Origin: Bacteroidota bacterium
Lineage (GTDB): Bacteria > Bacteroidota > Bacteroidia > B-17B0 > Aurantibacillaceae
NCBI GenBank assembly: GCA_016708845.1
Contig: JADJFB010000001.1
Coordinates: 248,001-312,000 of the forward strand
Reading direction: 5' to 3'
DNA: 64,000 bases
Both the position numbers and the translations under genes were made by a program. Positions 17,402-26,291 of the stretch are shown piece by piece; position 1 is the stretch's first letter; each line of letters begins with the position of its first letter. The notes under the pieces were generated by a model. That model saw nothing but the letters and a program-made list of their open reading frames with translations, was not told the DNA's origin and made no database searches.

Positions 17402-18595
17402 TTGTCTCAGCGAGTTTATATTACTGGATTAGGAATGATTTCGGCTATTGGAAACAATGTGTCTGAATCTTTTTTGTCCTTATCTCAATCAAAAACTGGT
17501 ATTGGAAAAATTAACCATTTAACAACGCGTTACAAAGACGAGTTTTTAGCTGGTGAAATAAAATTATCTAATGCTGATTTAGTGGATTTGGTTAAAGACA
17601 ATAATCCTGCATTAAATCGTAATTCATACATTGCTATGTTAGCTGCTAAAGAAGCGGTTATCAATTCAGGCATCGATACCAATGATGGGTTGCGCACAGG
17701 CGTTATTTCTTCTACAACAGTAGCGGGAATGGGTAAAACCGAATTGTACTATAAAGAATTATTTGAAAAAGATGATCATTTAGATGTACTTGATACACAC
17801 GATTGCGGAGATAGCACCGAACGCATTGCTGATTATTTAGGTAATGTAGATTATGTAACCACTATTTCAACAGCGTGTTCATCAGCAGCAAATGCGATTA
17901 TGTTAGGTTGCCGAATGATTAAGCATGGACAATTGGATAGAGTAGTAGTTGGTGGAGTAGATGCTTTATCAAAATTTACATTCAACGGGTTTAATACTTT
18001 AATGATTTTAGATAGAGAATGGTGTAAGCCATTTGATGAAAATAGAAAAGGATTAAACTTAGGAGAAGCGGCCGCTTTTTTAGTGATTGAAGGAGAGAAT
18101 GCTTTGAATTTAAGAAAAGGCAAGGCTCTAGCAGAAGTGGTTGGTTATGCCAATGCCAATGATGCCTATCATCAAACAGCATCTTCGCCCGAAGGTTACG
18201 GAGCAACATTAGCAATTACACAAGCATTAGCAATGAGTGGTTTAGCGCCATCTCAAATTGATTATATCAACATGCACGGAACTGGTACTCCTAATAATGA
18301 TTTATCGGAAAGCATGGCTACTAAGGCTGTGTTTGGAAATCAAGTTCCTAAATTTAGTTCTACTAAAGCATTTACAGGACACACATTAGCTGCCGCTGCA
18401 AGTATTGAAGCTGTTATATCGGTTTTATCATTACAAAACAGTATGATATTCCCGAACTTAAATTTTACAACACCAATTGCCGACATGAATTTAATTCCTG
18501 AAACTCAATTGGTAAATACTCCTTTAAACACGATCCTTTCAAACTCTTTTGGGTTTGGCGGAAACTGTTCATCTTTAATTTTTAAGAAAGCATAA
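17402..18595 (+). CDS. beta-ketoacyl-ACP synthase II-like, catalytic
   Basis: A ketosynthase of 397 residues with an intact triad: TISTACSSAANAI (Cys), NMHGTGTPNND (His) and AFTGHTLAAAAS (His). It also has a FabF-like C-terminal NSFGFGGNCSSLIF. It starts with TTG at 17402, 3 bp after the ACP stop; no ATG is available at the right place and the sequence SQRVYITGLGMISAIG is the normal N-terminus. With the downstream inactive paralog it could form a ketosynthase/chain-length-factor heterodimer, which is inference. Confidence 0.9.
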   Translation: MSQRVYITGLGMISAIGNNVSESFLSLSQSKTGIGKINHLTTRYKDEFLAGEIKLSNADLVDLVKDNNPALNRNSYIAMLAAKEAVINSGIDTNDGLRTGVISSTTVAGMGKTELYYKELFEKDDHLDVLDTHDCGDSTERIADYLGNVDYVTTISTACSSAANAIMLGCRMIKHGQLDRVVVGGVDALSKFTFNGFNTLMILDREWCKPFDENRKGLNLGEAAAFLVIEGENALNLRKGKALAEVVGYANANDAYHQTASSPEGYGATLAITQALAMSGLAPSQIDYINMHGTGTPNNDLSESMATKAVFGNQVPKFSSTKAFTGHTLAAAASIEAVISVLSLQNSMIFPNLNFTTPIADMNLIPETQLVNTPLNTILSNSFGFGGNCSSLIFKKA

Positions 18596-18599
18596 TATT

Positions 18600-19661
18600 T
18601 TGACTAAGGCATATATAAACGGAACTGGTTGCATTTCGCCACAAAACTCAATTGATAGCGAGTGGTTTTTTGACACCATTAATCCTGCTAAAGGCGATTA
18701 TTTTGATGCCATTGAACCTTCTTATAAAGAATTTATTGCCCCAAATTTATTACGCCGAATGGGTCGTGCTATTAAAATGGGTGTTGCTGCTGGTAATATA
18801 GCTATTCAACAAGCTGACGCTAAAAAAGTAGATGCTATTATTACAGGAACAGGTTTAGGTTGTTTTGAAGATAGTGAGCGTTTTTTATTAGCACTCTTAA
18901 ATAACGAAGAACAATTTTTAACACCAACGTCGTTTATACAATCAACGCATAACACGGTAGGCTCCCAAATAGCATTACTCATGAAATGTCATGATTATAA
19001 CTTTACGTATGTGCATAGAGGTTTTTCGTTTGAAAGTACCATACAAGATGCGTTAATGTTATTTGAAGAAGGAAAGGAAACGATTTTGGTTGGTGGTATT
19101 GAAGAGCACACGCCAAATTTTGTTATCCTAAACAGAAGAGCACATAAATTTCAAGAAGTAACTTTAAACACGCCTATCTGGAAATCAACCACCTCGGGCG
19201 TTCAAATGAGTGAAGGAACGGCTTGCTTTATTTTGAATAAAACAAAGACGGACAAAAGTTTAGCCAGTGTTGATGGCATACAAACGTTATACAAACCAAA
19301 AACATCGACTGATATTTTAAATAAGTTACACAGCTTTTTAAAATTGCATAACCTTACATTAGCGGATATAGATGTAACCTTAATGGGTTTTAGTGGCGAT
19401 GTAAACTTTGATAGTAAACTACAAGAGTTATTACCAAGCATCGAAAAAGAATCTGTTGCGGCGTGTTATAAAAATGTGTGTGGCGAGTATCACACTGCCT
19501 CAGCTTTCGCTATGTGGACTGCTACAAAGATAATTGAAAAACAAAAATTACCTAAGGTGTTAGCTATTTCAGATAAAACACCTTCTCAAATAAAACATGT
19601 TCTTATTATTAATCAGTACTTAGGTATTAATTATTCGTTTACATTGTTATCACAATGCTAA
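18600..19661 (+). CDS. degenerate ketosynthase, chain-length-factor-like
   Basis: A ketosynthase-fold protein of 353 residues that has lost most of its active site. Where the paralog has TACSS this has RGFSFES, and where it has HGTGTP this has MGFSGDVNFD. Only the last histidine region (CGEYHTASAF) survives. Inactive partners of this kind act as chain-length factors in type II polyketide systems. It begins with TTG at 18600, 4 bp after the active ketosynthase, as expected for a heterodimer pair. It ends by overlapping the deacetylase start (ATGCTAA). Confidence 0.75.
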   Translation: MTKAYINGTGCISPQNSIDSEWFFDTINPAKGDYFDAIEPSYKEFIAPNLLRRMGRAIKMGVAAGNIAIQQADAKKVDAIITGTGLGCFEDSERFLLALLNNEEQFLTPTSFIQSTHNTVGSQIALLMKCHDYNFTYVHRGFSFESTIQDALMLFEEGKETILVGGIEEHTPNFVILNRRAHKFQEVTLNTPIWKSTTSGVQMSEGTACFILNKTKTDKSLASVDGIQTLYKPKTSTDILNKLHSFLKLHNLTLADIDVTLMGFSGDVNFDSKLQELLPSIEKESVAACYKNVCGEYHTASAFAMWTATKIIEKQKLPKVLAISDKTPSQIKHVLIINQYLGINYSFTLLSQC

Positions 19662-20395
19662 AATTTTGGCCAACAACCATCACTTTTATTTTAGGCTTAA
19701 TTGCCTTTTTTATTTTCCAGCCTAGCCTTCATTTAAGTTATTGGTATTTGATTATTTGGATTAAGTTATTTGCCATCTTCCAATTTTGCGGCGCATACTT
19801 TATTGGATTAAATTTTCATTTAACCTCAATCAATCATTTAAATGCATCTGATAAAAAAGTATTGTTGACTTTTGATGACGGTCCGCATGCTAATACTGTG
19901 AAGGTTTTGGAAGTTCTAAAAAAACATAATGTAAAGGCATTGTTTTTTATTATTGGGAAAAATATACAAGGCAAAGAATCCATCTTAAATCAAATTGTAG
20001 CTGAAGGACATCAAATTGGGAATCATAGCTATTCTCATCATAATTTTATAGACTTATGGTCAACAAAAAAAGTAACGGAAGATTTTGCGACTTGCCAAAA
20101 ATTAATTGAACACTATCAACCACAATCAAAGTTGTTCCGCCCGCCTTATGGAGTAACCAATCCTAACATTTCCAAAGCTTTAAAACAATTAGGTTTACAA
20201 TCCATTGGCTGGAATGTGCGTAGCTACGATACCTCTATAAAAGACGTGGAAAAAATAAAACAACGCGTGTTATCTCAATTAAAACCAGGTGCGATTATAC
20301 TACTACACGATCGTTTGGATTTTATGCCTGAATTATTGGAAGTTTTGATTCCAGCTATTAAAGAGAAGGGTTATGAGTTTACTTATAAAATCTAA
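19655..20395 (+). CDS. membrane-anchored polysaccharide deacetylase (NodB domain)
   Basis: A 246-residue protein with one or two N-terminal membrane helices (about residues 5-55) followed by a NodB-homology domain. Catalytic motifs are present: LTFDDGPHANT (metal Asp), GHQIGNHSYSHHNF (metal His pair), FRPPYG and IILLHD. It is expected to deacetylate N-acetyl or O-acetyl groups on a glycan at the membrane. It overlaps the chain-length-factor-like gene by 7 bp, so it belongs to the same transcript. Why a glycan deacetylase accompanies the ketosynthases is not evident. Confidence 0.85.
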   Translation: MLKFWPTTITFILGLIAFFIFQPSLHLSYWYLIIWIKLFAIFQFCGAYFIGLNFHLTSINHLNASDKKVLLTFDDGPHANTVKVLEVLKKHNVKALFFIIGKNIQGKESILNQIVAEGHQIGNHSYSHHNFIDLWSTKKVTEDFATCQKLIEHYQPQSKLFRPPYGVTNPNISKALKQLGLQSIGWNVRSYDTSIKDVEKIKQRVLSQLKPGAIILLHDRLDFMPELLEVLIPAIKEKGYEFTYKI

Positions 20396-20401
20396 ATTAT
20401 T

Positions 20402-21449
20402 ATGAACAGTAATAAAGGTGTTAATTGGCAAGTTACATTTAAAAACCTCCCTGAAATACCAAATAGCAAAAGATGGACTAGTGACTTTTCTACTACTTTA
20501 GAACAGGTAATTATTAAAAAAATCATCAATAAATCATTTATAAATGAAGAGGAAACTTTTATACTTCTAGAATTAATAAATTTTTATAATGAATTATATG
20601 AGCGTTTAGAAAGCCTTGATTATGAAAGTTTTAATAATGAAGATTTAAAAAATTTCAAGTATTATATTTATTATGCCTTTAGTTATGTTGCCCTTATGAC
20701 AAGCAAATACACCATTTTTAAAACATATAGAATGGTTTTGAATGAAAATATAATTGGAAAAAACGAAAGAATTAAGCATATAAAGAATCTAAAACATCCA
20801 AGTCTAGACGTTGTAAAAAAAATAAATAAATATAATAGATCTAACACGCCTGAATCAAGTATTTTTTATTCATGTGAGGATATAGACACAGCTCTTAAGG
20901 AACTTAAACCGCCCAAAAACAAATTAGTAACTATTGGAGTTTGGATGCCTAAAAAGAATAGAACTTTTGAAACTTATGTTGTTTTTTACAGCGATAGTAC
21001 TTCTAAAGTTAATCCTGATGCATACAATGCGTTTTCTGCATTTGAAAAAGATTTCTCTAAATATCCCCCAATATTTAAAGAATTTATGGCCTCTTATTAT
21101 AAATTACTTGGTCGCGAATATTCAAAAACAGTTAATCATCATTATGAGTATTTAATTTCATCATTATTTTCTGAAAGAATTATAGAAGGCGCTTCTAATT
21201 TTAATGTAAATTATGATTGTATTATGTATCCAAGTGTTCAGAATAATTATATAACTAGAAATTTCGCCATTAAGTCTTCAATAGTCGATAGTGATTTTTA
21301 CCTTGAAAGGTAATTGAATTTGAAGTCGAAGAAGAATACTATGAACAGATTATGTCTTTTCAGATAAAGAGACAATATCTCTTGCTAAAGTGAAAAACAT
21401 GTTTGTTACTAGTAATATTTCCTCTAACGGGGTTATAAATTGGGTATAA
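20402..21449 (+). pseudogene. RES-like domain protein with two frameshifts
   Basis: A protein of about 349 residues, AT-richer than its neighbours. The first 130 residues are helical. The region NRSNTPESSIFYSCEDIDTALKEL resembles the core of RES domains (ADP-ribosyltransferase-like NAD-degrading toxins), and NYDCIMYPSVQNN ... FAIKSSIVDSDFYLE resembles their C-terminal strand. The frame stops at 21311-21313. One extra base at GAAAGG restores VIEFEVEEEYYEQIMS, and one T in the following T4 run restores FSDKETISLAKVKN up to GVINWV and a TAA at 21447-21449. It begins 6 bp after the deacetylase. No Xre-type antitoxin gene adjoins it, so a toxin role is doubtful. Confidence 0.5.
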
Positions 21450-21452
21450 TTA

Positions 21453-22250
21453 TCAATAAGGACTCTGCTTTCTAATCAATTTCCCAAACAACTTTGGAAA
21501 AAAACGTTTGATTTTTACAATTAATAATTCCTTTCCACCAATAAAAATTTCTTCTTTGTCATTCATTATACCAGCTATAATTTGCTTGGCACATTCTTCA
21601 GCACTCATAGCGTTTTCGTGACTAGGATCCATTTTGTTATGAGAATCGCCAGCGGCACCAGCTGCATTTAAAGATACATTTGTTTTTATTTTCCCTGGGC
21701 AAACCATCAATACGCTAATTCCTTTTTTCTCTGCCTCTAAACGCAAGCTTTCAAAGTAACCGTGTAAGGCATGTTTAGCTGCTGAATATGAAGAACGTAA
21801 AAAGAATCCAAATTTTCCTGCAATACTACTCACTACCACTATTTTCCCACTACCATATTTTAACATCACTGGTAATGCTGCTTTGGATAAGTTAACCGCG
21901 CTGAAATAATTAATTTCCATTAATTGTCTTTCGGTTTCTGCTGTGGTTTCTATAACGGATGAACGCTGGCTTTGTCCGCCGTTATTTATTAAAATATCTA
22001 TTCGTCCAAACTTTGTAATAATTTGTTGAGCATACTCTTTTGCTTGACTCGTATCTGATAAATCAAAAGGTATAATTAAAGAATTGCTTGAGGTTAATCC
22101 TGCTGTTTTTGATACACGAAATAATTCACCTTCACGGCGAGCAGATAGAACAATTAGTGCATTTTTTTTCGCACACTCATATACTAAAGCTTCACCAATG
22201 CCTGATGAAGCGCCTGTTATCCAAATGACTTTATTGTTTAATTCACTCAT
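21453..22250 (-). CDS. short-chain dehydrogenase/reductase
   Basis: A classical SDR enzyme of 265 residues. The cofactor motif is WITGASSGIGEALV (TGxxxGxG), NNGGQ takes the NNAG position, and the catalytic pair is SSYSAAKHAL (YxxxK) with Ser in VVVSSIAGKFG. The C-terminal KRFFPKLFGKLIRKQ is basic and may contact the membrane, as in DHRS7-like proteins. The start overlaps the stop of the GT9 gene by one base, so it is the last gene of a GT2-GT9-SDR operon. The substrate is unknown. Confidence 0.92.
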   Translation of the reverse strand: MSELNNKVIWITGASSGIGEALVYECAKKNALIVLSARREGELFRVSKTAGLTSSNSLIIPFDLSDTSQAKEYAQQIITKFGRIDILINNGGQSQRSSVIETTAETERQLMEINYFSAVNLSKAALPVMLKYGSGKIVVVSSIAGKFGFFLRSSYSAAKHALHGYFESLRLEAEKKGISVLMVCPGKIKTNVSLNAAGAAGDSHNKMDPSHENAMSAEECAKQIIAGIMNDKEEIFIGGKELLIVKIKRFFPKLFGKLIRKQSPY

Positions 22251-23251
22251 TATTTTTCAATTACGTTTATAACGTCACTCGTTTTTATTTCTCTAATACA
22301 ATGGCAATTCATCGTTTTACGACAATCACTGCAATCTTTATTTAATACTAAGTAATTAGCTTTTACGCCAATTGGTTTCCATCGGCCTGGATGAATTGGA
22401 CGCATGGGCGCAAACAAACCAATAGCTTTTTTGCCAAGTGCAGATGCAATATGCAAAGGCCCAGTACTAGCTGCTATCAATACATCACAGTGATTAATAA
22501 AAGCAATAAATTGTTGTAAGGATAATTTGCCCGTTAAATTAATCACTTCGGGATGCTTGGTAATTAAATCTTTTACTAATTCTCCTTCTTGTTGTGTACC
22601 ACTAATATAAATTTGATGTGTTGTTTTATCAAGTTGAGTAATGAGTTTCGAAAAATTATCTAAGCCCCATTCGCGAGCACTGCCTTTTGATTTTGGATGA
22701 AGAATGACATTGATTTTTGTTTTATCAATTAAATCTAAATGTGTTTTTTCTAATGTAGGAACTTTAGTAAAACCGTAATTCGTCGCTAATTCCTCTATGC
22801 TAAAGTCTTTGTGAATACCTAAGGGAGCTAATAGTTTAGTGTTTAACTGCGCTTCGTGTAAATCAGAATTTTTACGAGATAACTTAATTCTTACATTGCA
22901 TGTAAACCAATGCCATAAACGATTGGTAGTACCAATGCGATGTGCAATGCCAGCTTTTTTTGCTAGTTGTGCAATTTCTTTTACAGGAAAAACATGAATG
23001 ATATGAGTGGCGTTTAATTTCTTAAAGGCATCAATTTGTTCATTAGGATTGAGTTTTAAAATATCGTCATAACTCACAAATTCATCCACATGTTCTGATA
23101 ATGCAATTACATCCTTAGTGTAATTTCTTCCTAAAAAAATAATGTTGCTTTGAGGTAAAAACTGTTTAATAATGCCAGCCATAGGCAAGGTTAATACCAC
23201 ATCGCCAATACTATCGGTTCGGCTTATAATTATAACAGGATTATTTTGCAA
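22250..23251 (-). CDS. glycosyltransferase family 9 (heptosyltransferase-like)
   Basis: An LPS heptosyltransferase-like enzyme of 333 residues. The N-terminus IISRTDSIGDVVLTLPMAGIIK is the family signature. The C-terminal half has INVILHPKSKGSAREWGLDNFSKL (nucleotide-sugar site) and IAASTGPLHIASALGKKAIGLFAP. It would transfer a heptose or similar sugar to lipid A core on the cytoplasmic face. A cysteine cluster near the C-terminus (CSDCRKTMNCHC) is noteworthy and also found in several Bacteroidota GT9 proteins. It overlaps the GT2 gene by 11 bp. Confidence 0.9.
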   Translation of the reverse strand: MQNNPVIIISRTDSIGDVVLTLPMAGIIKQFLPQSNIIFLGRNYTKDVIALSEHVDEFVSYDDILKLNPNEQIDAFKKLNATHIIHVFPVKEIAQLAKKAGIAHRIGTTNRLWHWFTCNVRIKLSRKNSDLHEAQLNTKLLAPLGIHKDFSIEELATNYGFTKVPTLEKTHLDLIDKTKINVILHPKSKGSAREWGLDNFSKLITQLDKTTHQIYISGTQQEGELVKDLITKHPEVINLTGKLSLQQFIAFINHCDVLIAASTGPLHIASALGKKAIGLFAPMRPIHPGRWKPIGVKANYLVLNKDCSDCRKTMNCHCIREIKTSDVINVIEK

Positions 23252-24011
23252 GCGCTTGTTGTTTGTAGATGTCTCTGATTTTTTTGTATTTCAAATAAGT
23301 GGCATAAGCCGATATTTTAGAAATTAAATAGCCCGCCTTTCCATCTAAAAACCCTAAATGCAATAAATAGTGATCAATAAATTTAGCAATGGGATTGGCA
23401 ATTAATTTATAGAACGGTGCTTTTTTTCCTGCTTCCACAAAAGCTTTGGAGGCAATATTCGTAAAATATTCTACTTGCTTGTAATGATCTTCTTGTGTGT
23501 AGTAACTGTAATGTAAAATATCTCCTTTAAGATGTTTGGTATTTTTATCACCTTCTTTTAATTCGTATTTATCATGAGGATTAATACCTGTCCAAGAACC
23601 TTTTCTGCTATCCCATAAACGCATTTTTGTGTCGGGATACCAGTTGCAATGTTTTACCCAATGCCCGCAATAATTAGTTAAACGGTTCATATAATAACCA
23701 TCATGAGTCCAATTTTTCTTAACCTCTAAAATGGAATTTTTTAAAGTTTCATCTAGTGCTTCATCAGCATCCAAAGAAAGAATATGGGGATGCGAAGCAT
23801 AAGTAATGGCTCTGTTTTTTTGCTGGATATGCCCATCAAACGCATGTTCGTAAAATTTAACACCAAAAGAGGCACATATTTCCTTTGTACGATCTTTACT
23901 AAAAGAATCGAGCACCACTATTTCATCGGCAATCTCTTTCACAGATTCCAAACAACGAGCAATGTTTTTTTCCTCGTTAAAAGTGATAATAACTACAGAT
24001 AATTGTGGCAT
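23241..24011 (-). CDS. glycosyltransferase family 2 (WaaE/KdtX-like)
   Basis: A GT-A fold glycosyltransferase of 256 residues similar to the LPS-core beta-1,4-glucosyltransferases of the WaaE/KdtX group. Motifs are SVVIITFNEEKNIARCLES at the N-terminus, EIVVLDSFSKDRT and LSLDADEALD (the metal-binding DxD region). The middle contains CNWYPDTKMRLW and GDILHYSYYT, as in that group. It is the first gene of the GT2-GT9-SDR operon and is divergent from the TPR membrane protein at 24044. Confidence 0.9.
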   Translation of the reverse strand: MPQLSVVIITFNEEKNIARCLESVKEIADEIVVLDSFSKDRTKEICASFGVKFYEHAFDGHIQQKNRAITYASHPHILSLDADEALDETLKNSILEVKKNWTHDGYYMNRLTNYCGHWVKHCNWYPDTKMRLWDSRKGSWTGINPHDKYELKEGDKNTKHLKGDILHYSYYTQEDHYKQVEYFTNIASKAFVEAGKKAPFYKLIANPIAKFIDHYLLHLGFLDGKAGYLISKISAYATYLKYKKIRDIYKQQALAK

Positions 24012-24030
24012 CGGTTAAAGGTAATAATTT

Positions 24031-24038
24031 TATATTTG
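24031..24038 (+). promoter_or_regulatory. -7 box TATATTTG close to the start of the TPR membrane protein
   Basis: A TAnnTTTG match ending only 5 bases before the ATG at 24044, so a transcript starting at the usual distance would be almost leaderless. Confidence 0.45.
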
Positions 24039-24043
24039 TAAAC

Positions 24044-25885
24044 ATGAACCAAAAGACATCAACTATAAACAACAAAAGTCAAAAACTTTTTTTGGCAGTT
24101 TTGTTATTGCTAGTTCCAATTGTTTATTTTAAAATTTTCGGCATCAGTTTTTTTGGTTGGGATGATAAAGATATTTTATTAAATAACGTAGACGTTCATC
24201 AGTTTAATATCAAGGCATTTTTTAGTCAACATTATGTGGGAAATTACGCTCCTGTTACTATGATTGCATTTGCAACGGATTGGCTTTTATTTCATGGAGA
24301 TGCTGTATGGCAACATGCTACTAATATTTTAGGACATACTTTAAATGTGTTTTTAGTGTACCGGTTAACGTTGTTGTTATTCTCTAATTTTCGTTACGCT
24401 ATTTTGGTTGCCTTAATTTTTGCTATGCATCCCATGCAAGTAGAAACCATTGCTTGGGTATCAGCAAAAAACAATATTATTTACACCACATTTTATGTAT
24501 TAGCAGCCATTGCATACATACACTATTGTAGGGAAGGAAAACTAAAATTTGCGGTTATTTCTTTTGTACTATTTGTTGTGGCTTGTTTGTCAAAACCATC
24601 GGCTATTGCTTTTCCTTTATGTTTGTTTGCTATTGATTATTTACTTCAAATTCCGGTTTCCAAAAAATCTATATTGCAAAAAGTGCCATTTTTTGCCATA
24701 GCCTTATTAATGGGTTTTATTACGCTCTATACACGTACAGAAGATAAGTTCATAACCTCAGACATCGATATTCCAATTTATGAACGAATTGGTTACGCTG
24801 GCTATTGTATAGCTTTTTACTTCGTGAAATTTTTATTTCCTGTTAATTTATCTTTAGTGTATCCATACCCTGACAATAAAATAATTTGGATTGTGTTAGG
24901 GTATTTAGTTTGGTTTTTGGTTGCTATCCTTATCATTCGTTTATATAAGAAAAAGCAATTAGTCATTCTTGGCGCTCTAGGTTTTATATTAGCTAATTTT
25001 TTATTAGTTATTCAATTAATTCCTTTTGGAGAAGTTATTACAGCCGATCGTTATATGTATTTGCCGTTAATTGGTTTCGGGTTTTTACTAATTAGCATTT
25101 TTAAATTTTCTGATAAACACATTAATTTCATTGTTTTTGCAACTCTTATTTATTTTGGTTCTTTGAGTTTTATGCGCACCTTAAATTGGAAAAATAGCAT
25201 CACTGTTTTTTCTGATACAGTTAAAAAACAACCTAATTCTTTTTTGGTGTTAAACAGTTTGGGTTCAGAGTATAATACCATTGGCAAACCTAATGATGGC
25301 ATTACGTATTTAAACAGAGCGATTGCAGTTGCTCCAAATTATTATAAGGCTTATTATAATCGTGGATTATCTTACATGCAATTGCAGCAATTTAAAAATG
25401 CCTTAAACGATTTGAATAAGGCGATTAGTTTGCATCGACGTGGCGATCATTATAAGTCTTATGTGGCTAGGGGAAATGTATATTACCAGTTAAAAGATAT
25501 ACCTAAAGCTATTGAAGATGCTAAAACCGCTTTAGTGATAGATCCTGAAAATGTAAAAGCACAGTTTTTATTAGCTAACTGTTATGATGATTTAAATTTG
25601 TTAGACCAAGCTTTACCATATTATAGTAATGCCATTCAATTAGATTCAAAAAATCCAACCTACTATTTAAGAAGAGCCATCGTTTATGGTAAAATGCAAC
25701 AATTTTCATCGTGCTTACAAGATTTAGAGGCTTGTACAAACTTAGATGCGAATTATGCAGAAGCTTATTATTGGAAGGGCGTTGTTAAAGTGAATATGAA
25801 ACAAAATCCTTGTGCTGATTTAAGGAAAGCGGTTGATTTAGGTTTTATAGCGGCTCAGCAACCTTTGCAGACTTATTGTCGGTAA
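24044..25885 (+). CDS. multi-pass membrane protein with C-terminal TPRs (TMTC/PMT-like)
   Basis: A 613-residue protein with about ten hydrophobic helices in the first 390 residues followed by TPR repeats to the end. This is the plan of TMTC-type or GT-C-like membrane glycosyltransferases in Bacteroidota. SFFGWDDKDILLNN after the first helix fits the acidic loop of GT-C enzymes. The TPR part shows typical units such as PNYYKAYYNRGLSYMQLQQFKNALNDLNKAI and KDIPKAIEDAKTALVIDPENVKA. A glycosyl transfer role is inference. The ATG at 24044 is chosen because the upstream GTG would overlap the GT2 start. Confidence 0.75.
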   Translation: MNQKTSTINNKSQKLFLAVLLLLVPIVYFKIFGISFFGWDDKDILLNNVDVHQFNIKAFFSQHYVGNYAPVTMIAFATDWLLFHGDAVWQHATNILGHTLNVFLVYRLTLLLFSNFRYAILVALIFAMHPMQVETIAWVSAKNNIIYTTFYVLAAIAYIHYCREGKLKFAVISFVLFVVACLSKPSAIAFPLCLFAIDYLLQIPVSKKSILQKVPFFAIALLMGFITLYTRTEDKFITSDIDIPIYERIGYAGYCIAFYFVKFLFPVNLSLVYPYPDNKIIWIVLGYLVWFLVAILIIRLYKKKQLVILGALGFILANFLLVIQLIPFGEVITADRYMYLPLIGFGFLLISIFKFSDKHINFIVFATLIYFGSLSFMRTLNWKNSITVFSDTVKKQPNSFLVLNSLGSEYNTIGKPNDGITYLNRAIAVAPNYYKAYYNRGLSYMQLQQFKNALNDLNKAISLHRRGDHYKSYVARGNVYYQLKDIPKAIEDAKTALVIDPENVKAQFLLANCYDDLNLLDQALPYYSNAIQLDSKNPTYYLRRAIVYGKMQQFSSCLQDLEACTNLDANYAEAYYWKGVVKVNMKQNPCADLRKAVDLGFIAAQQPLQTYCR

Positions 25886-25886
25886 A

Positions 25887-26039
25887 CTATTTTTTCTTAC
25901 CAGGACATTTTTTGCAGCGATCACCTTTTTTAAAGTTTTTGCAACAATCTTTACCTTTTTTGCAACTATCTATAAATGGCAATAACGGGCAGTTTAAATT
26001 TAACTGCATCGTTTTTTCAAATTTAAAGTCGTCGTTCAT
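25887..26039 (-). CDS. small cysteine-rich protein
   Basis: A 50-residue open frame on the minus strand with ATG at 26039 and TAG at 25887, one base after the stop of the convergent TPR gene. It begins MNDDFKFEKTMQLN and ends with closely spaced cysteines in a lysine-rich context: PFIDSCKKGKDCC, GDRCKKCPGKKK. Six cysteines in 50 residues suggest a small metal-binding protein. I do not recognise the family. The composition is non-random and supports a real gene. Confidence 0.5.
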   Translation of the reverse strand: MNDDFKFEKTMQLNLNCPLLPFIDSCKKGKDCCKNFKKGDRCKKCPGKKK

Positions 26040-26115
26040 AATTCAAATGTGGTAATTTGTAGGAATTGGAACAATACCTCAAAAATGGTAGTTCATCTCT
26101 TCTACTTATAAAATT

Positions 26116-26217
26116 TAAAAATCCGTATTAATCTGTCACATCCCTTTCATCTGTGTCCCCATTTTAATAGGAACACGGATTTTACAGATAAAGCGGATTT
26201 TCACAGATTTTTTTGTA
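26116..26217. repeat. imperfect inverted repeat built of about 10-bp ATCCGT/ATCTGT units
   Basis: The left arm reads AATCCGTATT-AATCTGTCAC-ATCCCTTTC-ATCTGTGTCC. The right arm, read on the minus strand, has the same sort of units (AATCTGTGA-AAATCCGCTT-TATCTGTAA-AATCCGTGTT). The two arms are separated by ATTTTAATAG. It resembles dispersed intergenic repeats seen in other Bacteroidota and lies between the small Cys-rich gene and the DAHP synthase gene. Confidence 0.6.
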
Positions 26218-26291
26218 AAAAGTGATATTAATAAATTGGCGGATTAGATAAAAATATCAAACAATTTATTGTTTACTTTGTATTCTGTAAA

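Noticed and set aside
20934..21155. Short frame inside the RES-like gene
   Set aside because: It is an out-of-phase read of the same gene with biased leucine and isoleucine content.
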